Shown here one piece after another: positions 1 through 4,949 of a stretch of 5,147 bases of DNA (position 1 is its first letter; every line of letters starts with the position of its first letter). The stretch comes from Hadesarchaea archaeon (GTDB taxonomy: Archaea; Hadarchaeota; Hadarchaeia; Hadarchaeales; WYZ-LMO6), in NCBI GenBank assembly GCA_004347925.1, contig QNVD01000298.1, positions 1 to 5,147 on the forward strand, read 5' to 3'. Both the position numbers and the translations under genes were made by a program. Below the pieces are notes generated by a model. That model saw only the letters and a program-made list of their open reading frames with translations, made no database searches and was not told where the DNA came from.

Positions 1-514
1 TCTCCTGGAGGCCGGCCTCCGGGAGGCCCTCACCAAGCCCCTCCTGGTGGAGGAGAGGGAGAGCTCCTCGGAGGAGAACGACAGGAGGATAAGGGAGTTC
101 AAGTCCTGGGCGGAGAGGGGGGGAGCGGTCCTGCTGGGGGTGATGGGCGGGAGGAACGCGGAGGGGGGAGATTTCCCGGGGCACCAGATGGACTCGGTGG
201 TGGCGGTGGGGATACCCTACGCCCCTCCCAGCGGGCGCCTGGAGAGGACGGTGGAGTACTGGGAGGCCCAGTTCCCCGGGCTGGGGAGGAGGTACGGGTA
301 CTACCTCCCCGCCCACCGCAGGCTGGCCCAGGCCGCGGGCAGGGCCCACAGGCTCCTCTCCGACCGCGCGGCCATCGTGTTCCTGGACGAGAGGGTGGCC
401 TCCCCCTTCGTGAGGAAAAGCCTTCCGGGATGGATGGAGGAGAGGATGGAGAGGGTGGAGGAGGGGAGAATACGGGAAAGGCTGGAGGGGTTCTTCGGAG
501 GGAGGGAGGGCTGA
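1..514 (+). CDS. xpd: XPD/Rad3-family DNA repair helicase, C-terminal part (5' end outside window)
   Basis: This is the last 170 codons of a superfamily 2 5'-3' DNA helicase of the XPD/Rad3 family; the frame is open from base 2, so the gene starts upstream. Only helicase domain 2 is visible. The segment GRNAEGGDFPG (fragment residues about 50-60) is the XPD-type motif V region, followed by a VVAVGIPYAPPS strand-loop. QAAGRAHR (residues 110-117) is motif VI, the arginine-finger motif QxxGRxxR. IVFLDERVASPFVRKSLPGWM follows, as is usual near the XPD C-terminus. The Walker motifs and the Fe-S cluster cysteines lie upstream and cannot be checked. Family knowledge: XPD opens DNA around lesions in nucleotide excision repair and unwinds 5'-3'. 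The next gene, an ERCC4 nuclease, begins at or near this stop codon, so the two are probably co-transcribed. A DinG-like Rad3 paralogue is the main alternative. The stop is TGA at 512-514. Confidence 0.88.
   Translation, partial: LLEAGLREALTKPLLVEERESSSEENDRRIREFKSWAERGGAVLLGVMGGRNAEGGDFPGHQMDSVVAVGIPYAPPSGRLERTVEYWEAQFPGLGRRYGYYLPAHRRLAQAAGRAHRLLSDRAAIVFLDERVASPFVRKSLPGWMEERMERVEEGRIRERLEGFFGGREG
497..510 (+). promoter_or_regulatory. Strong Shine-Dalgarno-like purine tract before the nuclease start
   Basis: The tract GGAGGGAGGGAGGG lies inside the last codons of the XPD gene. GGAGG cores at 497-501 and 501-505 sit 9 and 5 nt before the CTG at 511, which is normal spacing for an internal operon gene. 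The codon CTG (511-513) overlaps the helicase stop TGA (512-514) as CTGA, in the same way that ATGA or GTGA overlaps couple translation. A weaker GAGG at 513-516 is placed 6 nt before an alternative GTG at 523. Purine runs are common on this coding strand, so the tract alone is not decisive. Confidence 0.45.
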
Positions 515-1164
515 GGATCCTGGTGGACTGCCAGGAGCTCGGGGGAGCGGTGGAGAGGGGGCTGAGGGAGAGGGGGGTGGAGCTGGAGGTGGGTAGGCTG
601 GAGGTGGGGGACTTCGTGCTCAGCGAGAGGGTGGCGGTGGAGAGGAAGAGCGTGAGGGACTTCGTCAGGTCCGTGGTGGACGGGAGGCTGGAGGATCAGG
701 CCAGGAGGCTCAGGGAGAGGTACGAGAGGCCCCTCCTCATCCTGGAGGGGGAGGAGGATCCGGAGGAGCTGGGGAAGCTCCATCCCCACGCCGTGCAGGG
801 GGCCCTCCTCCACCTGGTGATGGACCTGGGCATTCCGGTGCTCAGGAGCAGGGACGGCTCCCAGACCGCCACCCTCCTCTGGCTCCTGGCCAGGAGGGAG
901 AGGAAGGAGGGCGTGGGGCCCCCCAGGCTGAGGACCAAGAGGGGAGGGCTCCCCCTTCCCCTGCAGCAGAGGTTCGTGGTGGAGGGGCTTCCTGGGGTCT
1001 CCTCCGTTCTGGCGGAGAGGCTCCTGAGGCGCTTCGGGACGGTGGAGGGGGTGATGAGGGCCTCCGAGGGGGAGCTCAGGGAGGTGAGGGGGATAGGGGA
1101 GGTCAAGGCCAGGAGGATCAGGGAGCTCCTCACCCGCCCCTATGAGCCTCCAGGAAGCCCCTGA
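511..1164 (+). CDS. XPF/ERCC4-type structure-specific nuclease with C-terminal HhH2 domain
   Basis: This is a short archaeal XPF-like endonuclease of about 217 aa, which would cut flap, fork or bubble DNA 5' to a junction. Residues 1-130 form the ERCC4 nuclease domain: RILVDCQE (2-9), GDFVLSERVAVERKSVRDF (33-51) with the catalytic ERK at 44-46 and D50, then a DGRLEDQARRL helix and the LLILEG strand. Residues 155-208 are a tandem helix-hairpin-helix DNA-binding and dimerisation domain (LPGVS at 160-164, RGIGEVKA at 193-200). No helicase is fused, unlike Hef, and I see no clear C-terminal PCNA-binding motif. The usual DxRE reads DCQE here. The start is uncertain. CTG 511 preserves the first beta strand, overlaps the upstream stop and has good Shine-Dalgarno spacing. 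GTG 523 would delete that strand. ATG 430 would add 27 low-complexity Gly/Glu residues encoded inside XPD. The 3' end overlaps the convergent aminotransferase by 35 bp. The family assignment is firm; the start is not. Confidence 0.88.
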   Translation: MRILVDCQELGGAVERGLRERGVELEVGRLEVGDFVLSERVAVERKSVRDFVRSVVDGRLEDQARRLRERYERPLLILEGEEDPEELGKLHPHAVQGALLHLVMDLGIPVLRSRDGSQTATLLWLLARRERKEGVGPPRLRTKRGGLPLPLQQRFVVEGLPGVSSVLAERLLRRFGTVEGVMRASEGELREVRGIGEVKARRIRELLTRPYEPPGSP

Positions 1165-2281
1165 GCCCCTCCAGGGTCTCCCGCAGGACCTCCAGGGAGC
1201 AGGCGAAGCTGAACCTGACGTGGCCCTCCCCGAAGGGCCCGAAGCCCGCCCCCGGCACGGAGGCTATCCCGGCCTCCTCCAGCAGGAGCTCGCAGAAGCG
1301 GGTGGAGTCCCCCCATCCCTCCGGGAGGCGGGGGAAGGCGTAGAAGGCCCCCCTCGGGGGAAGGCACCTCAGGCCCAGGGAGGAGAGCCCCCTGACCAGG
1401 AAGTCCCTCCTCCTCCTGAACTCCTCCCTCATCCTCTCCACGAAGTCCTGGGGGCCCCTCAGGGCCTCCAGCCCCGCCACCTGCACGAAGCCGGGGACGC
1501 AGGAGGTGGAGGCCTGCTGGATCTTGTTCATCTCCGCCACCAGCTCCCTGGGGGCCACGGCATACCCCAGCCTCCAGCCCGTCATGGCGTAGGTCTTGGA
1601 GAAGCCGTTGATGTACACGATCCCCTCCAGGGAGCCGGAGAGGGAGAGTAGGCTGGGGCTCTCCCCCTCGTAGACCAGCCTGTCGTAGATCTCGTCCGTG
1701 AGGATCCAGAGGTCCCTCTCCCTGGCCAGCTCCAGCAGGGCCCTCAGGTTCTCCCTCTCCAGCACGGCACCGGTGGGGTTGCAGGGGGAGTTGAGGACCA
1801 GGAGCCTGGTCCTGGGGGTGAGCTTCTCCTCCACCCTCTCCGGATCCACCCTGAAGCCCTCCTCCATCCTGGTCTCCAGGAAGACGGGCTTCCCCCCCGC
1901 GCTCAGCACGATGCCGTCGTAGGTCCAGCAGGGGGAGGGCAGGATCACCTCGTCCCCGGGATCCAGGATGGCCTCCATGGCGCAGAAGATGGCGTGCTTG
2001 GCCCCGGGCGTGATCAGCACGTTCTCCCTCTCCGCCCCCACCCTCTCCGCCACGGCCTCCCTGAGCTCGGGCAGGCCCTCCGAGGGGGTGTACTTGGTCA
2101 TCCCCCTCTGCAGGGCCTCCCAGGCCGCCCTCTTCACGTGCTCGGGGGTGTCGAAGTCTGGCTCCCCCACCTCCAGGTGGAGGATCCTCCTCCCCTCCCT
2201 CTCCAGCCTCTTGGCCAGGGAGAGGACCCTCAGCGTGCTGGAGGGAGGGATTTCCCTCATGCGCCTCGCGGGTCCGGGCAC
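1130..2281 (-). CDS. PLP-dependent class I aminotransferase (aspartate aminotransferase-like)
   Basis: This cytosolic fold-type I enzyme transfers an amino group between an amino acid and a 2-oxo acid, with pyridoxal phosphate as cofactor. The protein is 383 aa, normal for the prokaryotic I-gamma AspC-like group (COG0436 type). Visible residues are LEVGEPDFDTP (36-46), the substrate-loop MTKYTPSEGLPELRE (61-75), NSPCNPTG (164-171, N168 facing the cofactor), DEIY (D196 to the pyridine nitrogen, Y199), the Schiff-base lysine K229 in SKTYAMTGWRLGY, R237 for phosphate, and R356 in HVRFSFA for the substrate carboxylate. All core residues are present. Exact substrate (aspartate, aromatic amino acids or another) cannot be read from sequence. 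GTG at 2281 is chosen because ARRMREIPPSSTLRV then matches the usual family N-terminus and a TATA-like box lies 25 nt upstream. ATG at 2260 would remove seven residues. The gene is divergent from lysS and convergent with the nuclease, so it is probably monocistronic. Confidence 0.93.
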   Translation of the reverse strand: MPGPARRMREIPPSSTLRVLSLAKRLEREGRRILHLEVGEPDFDTPEHVKRAAWEALQRGMTKYTPSEGLPELREAVAERVGAERENVLITPGAKHAIFCAMEAILDPGDEVILPSPCWTYDGIVLSAGGKPVFLETRMEEGFRVDPERVEEKLTPRTRLLVLNSPCNPTGAVLERENLRALLELARERDLWILTDEIYDRLVYEGESPSLLSLSGSLEGIVYINGFSKTYAMTGWRLGYAVAPRELVAEMNKIQQASTSCVPGFVQVAGLEALRGPQDFVERMREEFRRRRDFLVRGLSSLGLRCLPPRGAFYAFPRLPEGWGDSTRFCELLLEEAGIASVPGAGFGPFGEGHVRFSFACSLEVLRETLEGLRGFLEAHRGG

Positions 2282-2316
2282 GGTAAATTTTAGAGGGGCT
2301 AACTAAAATCTTGCGG
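2282..2316. promoter_or_regulatory. Divergent archaeal promoter with inverted TATA-like pair
   Basis: This 35-bp spacer holds nearly the only A/T-rich DNA in the window. ATTTTAG at 2287-2293 is repeated as its reverse complement CTAAAAT at 2303-2309, giving 7-bp inverted arms around a 9-nt spacer. Read on the plus strand, the left arm is centred 27 nt before the lysS ATG (2317). Read on the minus strand, the right arm is centred 25 nt before the aminotransferase GTG (2281). These are the normal TATA-to-start distances for archaeal TBP/TFB promoters, so both transcripts would have little or no leader. The dyad centre (2298) nearly coincides with the midpoint of the two starts (2299). An alternative reading is one central TAAATTTTA box (2284-2292) serving both directions, with aminotransferase ATG 2260 used. 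The dyad could also be a repressor operator. Confidence 0.65.
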
Positions 2317-3894
2317 ATGCACTGGGTGGACGAGGTGGCGGAGGAGCTCCTGCGCAGGGGGGGTAAGCAGGTCATAGCCAGCGGCATCTCCATCTCCGGC
2401 CACATCCACATAGGCCACTCCAACGACGTCTTCATCGCGGACGGGGTGAGGAGGGCGGTGGAGGAGAGGGGGGGAGAGGCGGAGGCCTTCTGGTACGCCG
2501 ACGACTTCGATCCCCTCCGCCGGGTCCCCTGGCCCCTTCCCCCCTCCTACCAGCGCTACCTGGGCATGCCCTACGCCCACCTCCCCTCCCCGGAGGAGGG
2601 CTTCGAGAACTTCGTGGACTACTTCTCCAGGGGCTTCCTCTCCTCCTTCAAGGACTTCGGCCTCAAGCTCACGGTCTTCTTCGGCAGCCAGGTCTACAGG
2701 AGCGGGAGGATGGCGCCCCTCATAAGGCTCTCCCTGGAGAGGGCGGGGGAGATCAGGGAGATCCTGAACCGGTACAGGGAGAAGCCCCTTCCGGAAGACT
2801 GGCTCCCCTACGATCCCCTGTGCGAGAACTGCGGGAGGATCTCCACCACCAGGGCCTACGACTGGTCCGGCCCCTACGTGAAGTACGTCTGCGAGGGGTG
2901 CAGCTACGTGGGGGGATGCGGGCACGAGGGCAAGGCCGACTACACCAGGGGGGAGGGGAAGCTCACCTGGAGGGTGGAGTGGCCGGCCAGGTGGAAGCTG
3001 CTGGGGGTGACCTGCGAGCCCTTCGGGAAGGACCACGCCGTGAGGGGTGGGAGCTACGAGACGGGGAAGCTCATCGTGGAGAGGATCTTCGGGGGGGAGG
3101 CCCCCTACCCCATCCCCTACGAGTGGGTGAGCCTGAGGGGGGAGCGCATGTCCTCCTCCAGGGGGGTGGTCTTCACCCTCTCCCAGTGGCTCTCCATAGC
3201 GGAGCCGGAGCTCCTCCGGTACTTCATCTTCAGGAGCAAGGCCATGAAGAGCAAGTCCTTCGATCCCGGCCTCCCCCTGCTGGACCTCTACGACGAGTAC
3301 GACGCGGTGGAGGAGCTCTACTTCTCCGGGGGGGAGGGGGGGAAGAGGGAGGAGCAGAAGGCCAGGATCTACGAGCTCTCCCAGGTGGAGGGGGTGCCCG
3401 AGAGGAAGCCCCAGCGCGTCCCCTTCAGGTTCGCGGCGGTGCTGAGCCAGGTGGTGGGGGGGAGGGAGGAGAGGGGGATGGAGATCCTGAGGGAGAGGGG
3501 CTTCCTGGTCCAGCCCACGGAGGAGGACCTGGAGAGGGCCAGGGGGAGGCTGAGGAGGGCGGGCAACTGGGTGAGGGAGTACGCCCCGGAGTGGATGAGG
3601 TTCAGGGTGCTGGACTCTCTCCCGGGGGAGGTCAGGGAGAGGCTGACGGAGGCGCAGAGGGGGGCCCTCTCCCGGCTGGCCTCCGACCTCAGGGAGAGGG
3701 ATTACGACCCCGTCTCCCTCCACAACAGGGTCTACGAGCTGGCCAGGGAGAGGGGGATGGATCCCCCCGAGCTCTTCAGGGCCATCTACCTGGTCTTCCT
3801 GGGGAGGGAGGCCGGTCCCAGGGTGGGGAACTTCCTCTCCGCCATGGAGAGGGACTTCGTGGTCTTCCGCCTCACGGAGGCCTCCCGAGCCTGA
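2317..3894 (+). CDS. lysS: Class I lysyl-tRNA synthetase
   Basis: This cytosolic enzyme charges tRNA-Lys with lysine using ATP. It belongs to the class I LysRS family found in many archaea and a few bacteria, unrelated to the class II enzyme. The protein is 525 aa, a typical length. The Rossmann core carries SGHIHIGH (27-34), a literal HIGH signature, and RMSSS (277-281), the KMSKS equivalent. Between them are paired cysteines C169/C172 and C192/C195, followed by C201 and H203, which look like zinc-binding sites. KDHAVRGGSYETG is also family-typical. The C-terminal roughly 180 residues are a helical anticodon-binding region. ATG 2317 is preferred over TTG 2311 because family members usually begin MHWxDxxAEE and the TATA-like box is 27 nt upstream, suggesting a leaderless message. 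No Shine-Dalgarno is apparent. The gene is probably monocistronic; its last 23 bp, including TGA, overlap the convergent nucleotidyltransferase gene. Two G-quadruplex motifs lie in the coding strand. Confidence 0.96.
   Translation: MHWVDEVAEELLRRGGKQVIASGISISGHIHIGHSNDVFIADGVRRAVEERGGEAEAFWYADDFDPLRRVPWPLPPSYQRYLGMPYAHLPSPEEGFENFVDYFSRGFLSSFKDFGLKLTVFFGSQVYRSGRMAPLIRLSLERAGEIREILNRYREKPLPEDWLPYDPLCENCGRISTTRAYDWSGPYVKYVCEGCSYVGGCGHEGKADYTRGEGKLTWRVEWPARWKLLGVTCEPFGKDHAVRGGSYETGKLIVERIFGGEAPYPIPYEWVSLRGERMSSSRGVVFTLSQWLSIAEPELLRYFIFRSKAMKSKSFDPGLPLLDLYDEYDAVEELYFSGGEGGKREEQKARIYELSQVEGVPERKPQRVPFRFAAVLSQVVGGREERGMEILRERGFLVQPTEEDLERARGRLRRAGNWVREYAPEWMRFRVLDSLPGEVRERLTEAQRGALSRLASDLRERDYDPVSLHNRVYELARERGMDPPELFRAIYLVFLGREAGPRVGNFLSAMERDFVVFRLTEASRA
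3328..3342 (+). other. G-quadruplex motif in lysS coding strand (site 1)
   Basis: Two runs of seven G separated by a single A can be read as four GGG tracts with one-base loops, the most stable class of predicted quadruplex. It encodes the Gly-rich link SGGEGGK in the C-terminal half of LysRS. Because the strand is G-rich overall, this may simply follow from codon bias. Confidence 0.5.
3456..3477 (+). other. G-quadruplex motif in lysS coding strand (site 2)
   Basis: A G7 run, then GGG, then a six-base loop and G5, gives four GGG tracts with loops of 1, 1 and 6 bases. It lies about 115 bp after site 1 in the same gene. Formation in cells is not shown by the sequence. Confidence 0.45.
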
Positions 3895-4576
3895 GCCTGA
3901 GGACGGGATGGGAGCGCACCAGGGAGGAGAAGACCTTCTCGAAGCTCTCCTCGGGGGACAGCTCCCTCCTGAGGAAGAGGCCGGTGTGCCCCTCCTCCCT
4001 CCTCCTGGTCAGCACCTGCACCCTCTCCCTCACGATCTCCGGGCTCACCCCCAGCCTCTTCGCCACCTCCCCCTCCCTCCCCCTCACGGATTCCTCCAGG
4101 TGGCCGGTGGGGGTGGGCTCGATGAGCATCAGCCTCTTGTCCACCCCGGGGACCCTCTCCCCCCTCCTCAGCCCCTCCTCCCCCAGGGCCCCCCCGAACC
4201 GGTAGAACTCCAGCTCCAGGGGCCTGGGCTTCAGGAGGGGGAAGGTCACCACCGTCTTCTCGTCCAGGTAGAGGTGGGCCTTGGGGAGCTGCCAGGGGGT
4301 GGCCATCACCAGCTCCCTCCTCTCCGGCCGGAGACCGGCCTCCATCAGGGAGGTCTCCACCAGGTAGGAGGGAAGGGGCTGGGGGAGGAAGAGATCTATG
4401 TCGCTCCCCCCGTCCACGTCCCCCCTGGCCAGGCTCCCGTGGGCCAGCGCCTCCATCCCCCTCCTGGAGAGGGCCCCCATCACCTCCAGCGCCCTCTCCC
4501 TCAGCCTGCGCAGGAGCTCCCACCTCTCCGGGGGGTAAACCACCTCCCTCCGCTCGGCCCTGGAGTGGGCCGGCAT
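3872..4576 (-). CDS. Predicted archaeal nucleotidyltransferase with C-terminal HTH-like segment
   Basis: A pol-beta-type nucleotidyltransferase of about 234 aa, probably cytosolic, with unknown substrate. The signature HGSLARGDVDGGSDIDLFLP (46-65) contains the GS pair (47-48) and metal-binding D59 and D61 (SDID). A third carboxylate, possibly E121 or E123 in LELEFYRFGG, cannot be fixed from sequence alone. After the catalytic half comes a TPTGHLEESVRGREGEVAKR stretch, then a segment AKRLGVSPEIVRERVQVLTRR (about 172-192) that reads as a helix-turn-helix, suggesting nucleic-acid or protein binding. It resembles conserved archaeal predicted nucleotidyltransferases (I believe the COG2413 type, from memory). 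No toxin-antitoxin HEPN partner is adjacent. ATG 4576 is chosen because it overlaps the cutA stop as TGATG, implying translational coupling. ATG 4600 is an alternative, with GGGAG 8 nt upstream, adding eight residues. The gene end overlaps lysS by 23 bp on the opposite strand. Confidence 0.85.
   Translation of the reverse strand: MPAHSRAERREVVYPPERWELLRRLRERALEVMGALSRRGMEALAHGSLARGDVDGGSDIDLFLPQPLPSYLVETSLMEAGLRPERRELVMATPWQLPKAHLYLDEKTVVTFPLLKPRPLELEFYRFGGALGEEGLRRGERVPGVDKRLMLIEPTPTGHLEESVRGREGEVAKRLGVSPEIVRERVQVLTRRREEGHTGLFLRRELSPEESFEKVFSSLVRSHPVLRLRLGRPP
4153..4195 (-). other. Multi-tract G-quadruplex motif in nucleotidyltransferase coding strand
   Basis: Read on the minus strand there are five G runs of at least three (plus-strand C runs at 4153-4155, 4159-4164, 4172-4175, 4180-4184 and 4189-4195), with loops of 3, 7, 4 and 4 bases. 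This satisfies the common G3+N1-7 rule. It encodes a Gly/Glu/Arg-rich loop after the FYRFGG strand. It may follow from codon bias only. Confidence 0.4.
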
Positions 4577-4878
4577 CACCCCGTCTCTTCCTCGGCCCAT
4601 CTCAGGTACTCCCTGGAGGCCCCCACCCTCAGGACCAGGAGCTCGGGGACCTCGTAGGGATGGATCTCCTTCAGCCGCTCCATCAGCTTCCTGGGCCTCA
4701 GGGTCTTCATGAGGAGCACGAGCTCCCCGGCCCTCTCCATCTTCCCCCTCCAGCGGTAGAAGGAGGTGGCCCCCGGGATCACGGTCACGCAGGCGGCCAG
4801 CCCCTCCTCCACCACCCTCCTCGCCAGCTCCTCGGCCTTCCTCCTGTCGTCCACCGTGGTGAGCAGGACGTGCATCAT
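4576..4878 (-). CDS. cutA: CutA1-family divalent cation tolerance protein
   Basis: A 100-aa cytosolic protein of the CutA1 family, which forms very stable trimers with a ferredoxin-like, PII-related fold. The family was named for copper tolerance in E. coli, but its molecular role is unsettled. Diagnostic segments are HVLLTTVDDRRKAEELARRVVEEGLAACVTVIPGATSFYRWRGK (from residue 3), LLMKT, and the family signature HPYEVPELLVL. Length matches the family. ATG ATG at 4878-4873 gives two adjacent starts. The frame stays open up to an ATG at 4962, but the extra 28 residues are Pro/Ser-rich with no family counterpart and would run through the divergent promoter and past the protease start. GGAG directly abuts the first ATG. 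The gene leads a two-gene operon: its TGA overlaps the nucleotidyltransferase ATG as TGATG. Any functional link to that gene is unknown. Confidence 0.93.
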   Translation of the reverse strand: MMHVLLTTVDDRRKAEELARRVVEEGLAACVTVIPGATSFYRWRGKMERAGELVLLMKTLRPRKLMERLKEIHPYEVPELLVLRVGASREYLRWAEEETG

Positions 4879-4949
4879 CTCCTGTGGGGGTGGGAGGCTA
4901 TTAGGGCTGGTGGGAAGGAGCTTATACTCGGGAAGGGGGAGAGGGGGGG
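4879..4949. promoter_or_regulatory. Divergent promoter region between cutA and site-2 protease
   Basis: The 71-bp spacer contains a TATA-like CTTATACT at 4921-4928, centred about 25 nt before the plus-strand ATG at 4950, so the protease could be leaderless. Read on the minus strand the same element, AGTATAAG, would place a cutA start site near 4898, about 20 nt before ATG 4878, with GGAG just before that codon. A weaker box CTAATAG (4898-4904, minus strand) is centred about 26 nt before the second cutA ATG (4875). Which model holds cannot be decided by eye. The rest is G-rich on the plus strand. Confidence 0.5.
4930..4949 (+). other. G-quadruplex motif directly upstream of protease start codon
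   Basis: GGG (4930-4932), G5 (4935-4939) and G7 (4943-4949) give four GGG tracts with loops of about 2, 3 and 1 bases, ending at the base before ATG 4950. The same tract contains GGGGGAGAGG, so it could instead act as a Shine-Dalgarno if the transcript starts upstream. Confidence 0.45.

Noticed and set aside
7..29. Perfect palindrome GGAGGCCGGCCTCC and an overlapping inverted repeat
   Set aside because: It lies in XPD coding sequence, and such short GC palindromes are expected by chance in DNA of this composition; no terminator or attachment-site context.
428..475. G/A-rich near-repeats resembling a minisatellite
   Set aside because: The repeats are irregular and explained by Glu/Arg codons (GAG, AGG) of the XPD C-terminal helix.
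430..510. N-terminal extension of the nuclease from ATG 430
   Set aside because: The 27 extra residues are Gly/Glu low complexity, read out of frame inside the XPD gene, and the ERCC4 fold begins only at 511.
541..610. Cluster of G runs in the nuclease gene considered as a G-quadruplex
   Set aside because: Loops of 11-13 bases break the usual 1-7 base rule, so it is much weaker than the sites listed.
1140..2435. A 431-codon minus-strand frame overlapping the aminotransferase
   Set aside because: It is Gly/Glu/Arg-rich without motifs and is a frame shadow of the aminotransferase; it would also cross the promoter into lysS.
2299..3723. A 474-codon open frame on the minus strand across lysS
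   Set aside because: Its product is Pro/Leu/His/Glu-rich low-complexity sequence, as expected from the complement of GAG/GGG/AGG-rich coding DNA. The plus-strand LysRS has all family motifs.
2820..4205. A 461-codon plus-strand frame spanning the end of lysS and the next gene
   Set aside because: It is a Gly/Arg/Glu-rich shadow of lysS that then reads antisense through the nucleotidyltransferase; no recognisable domain.
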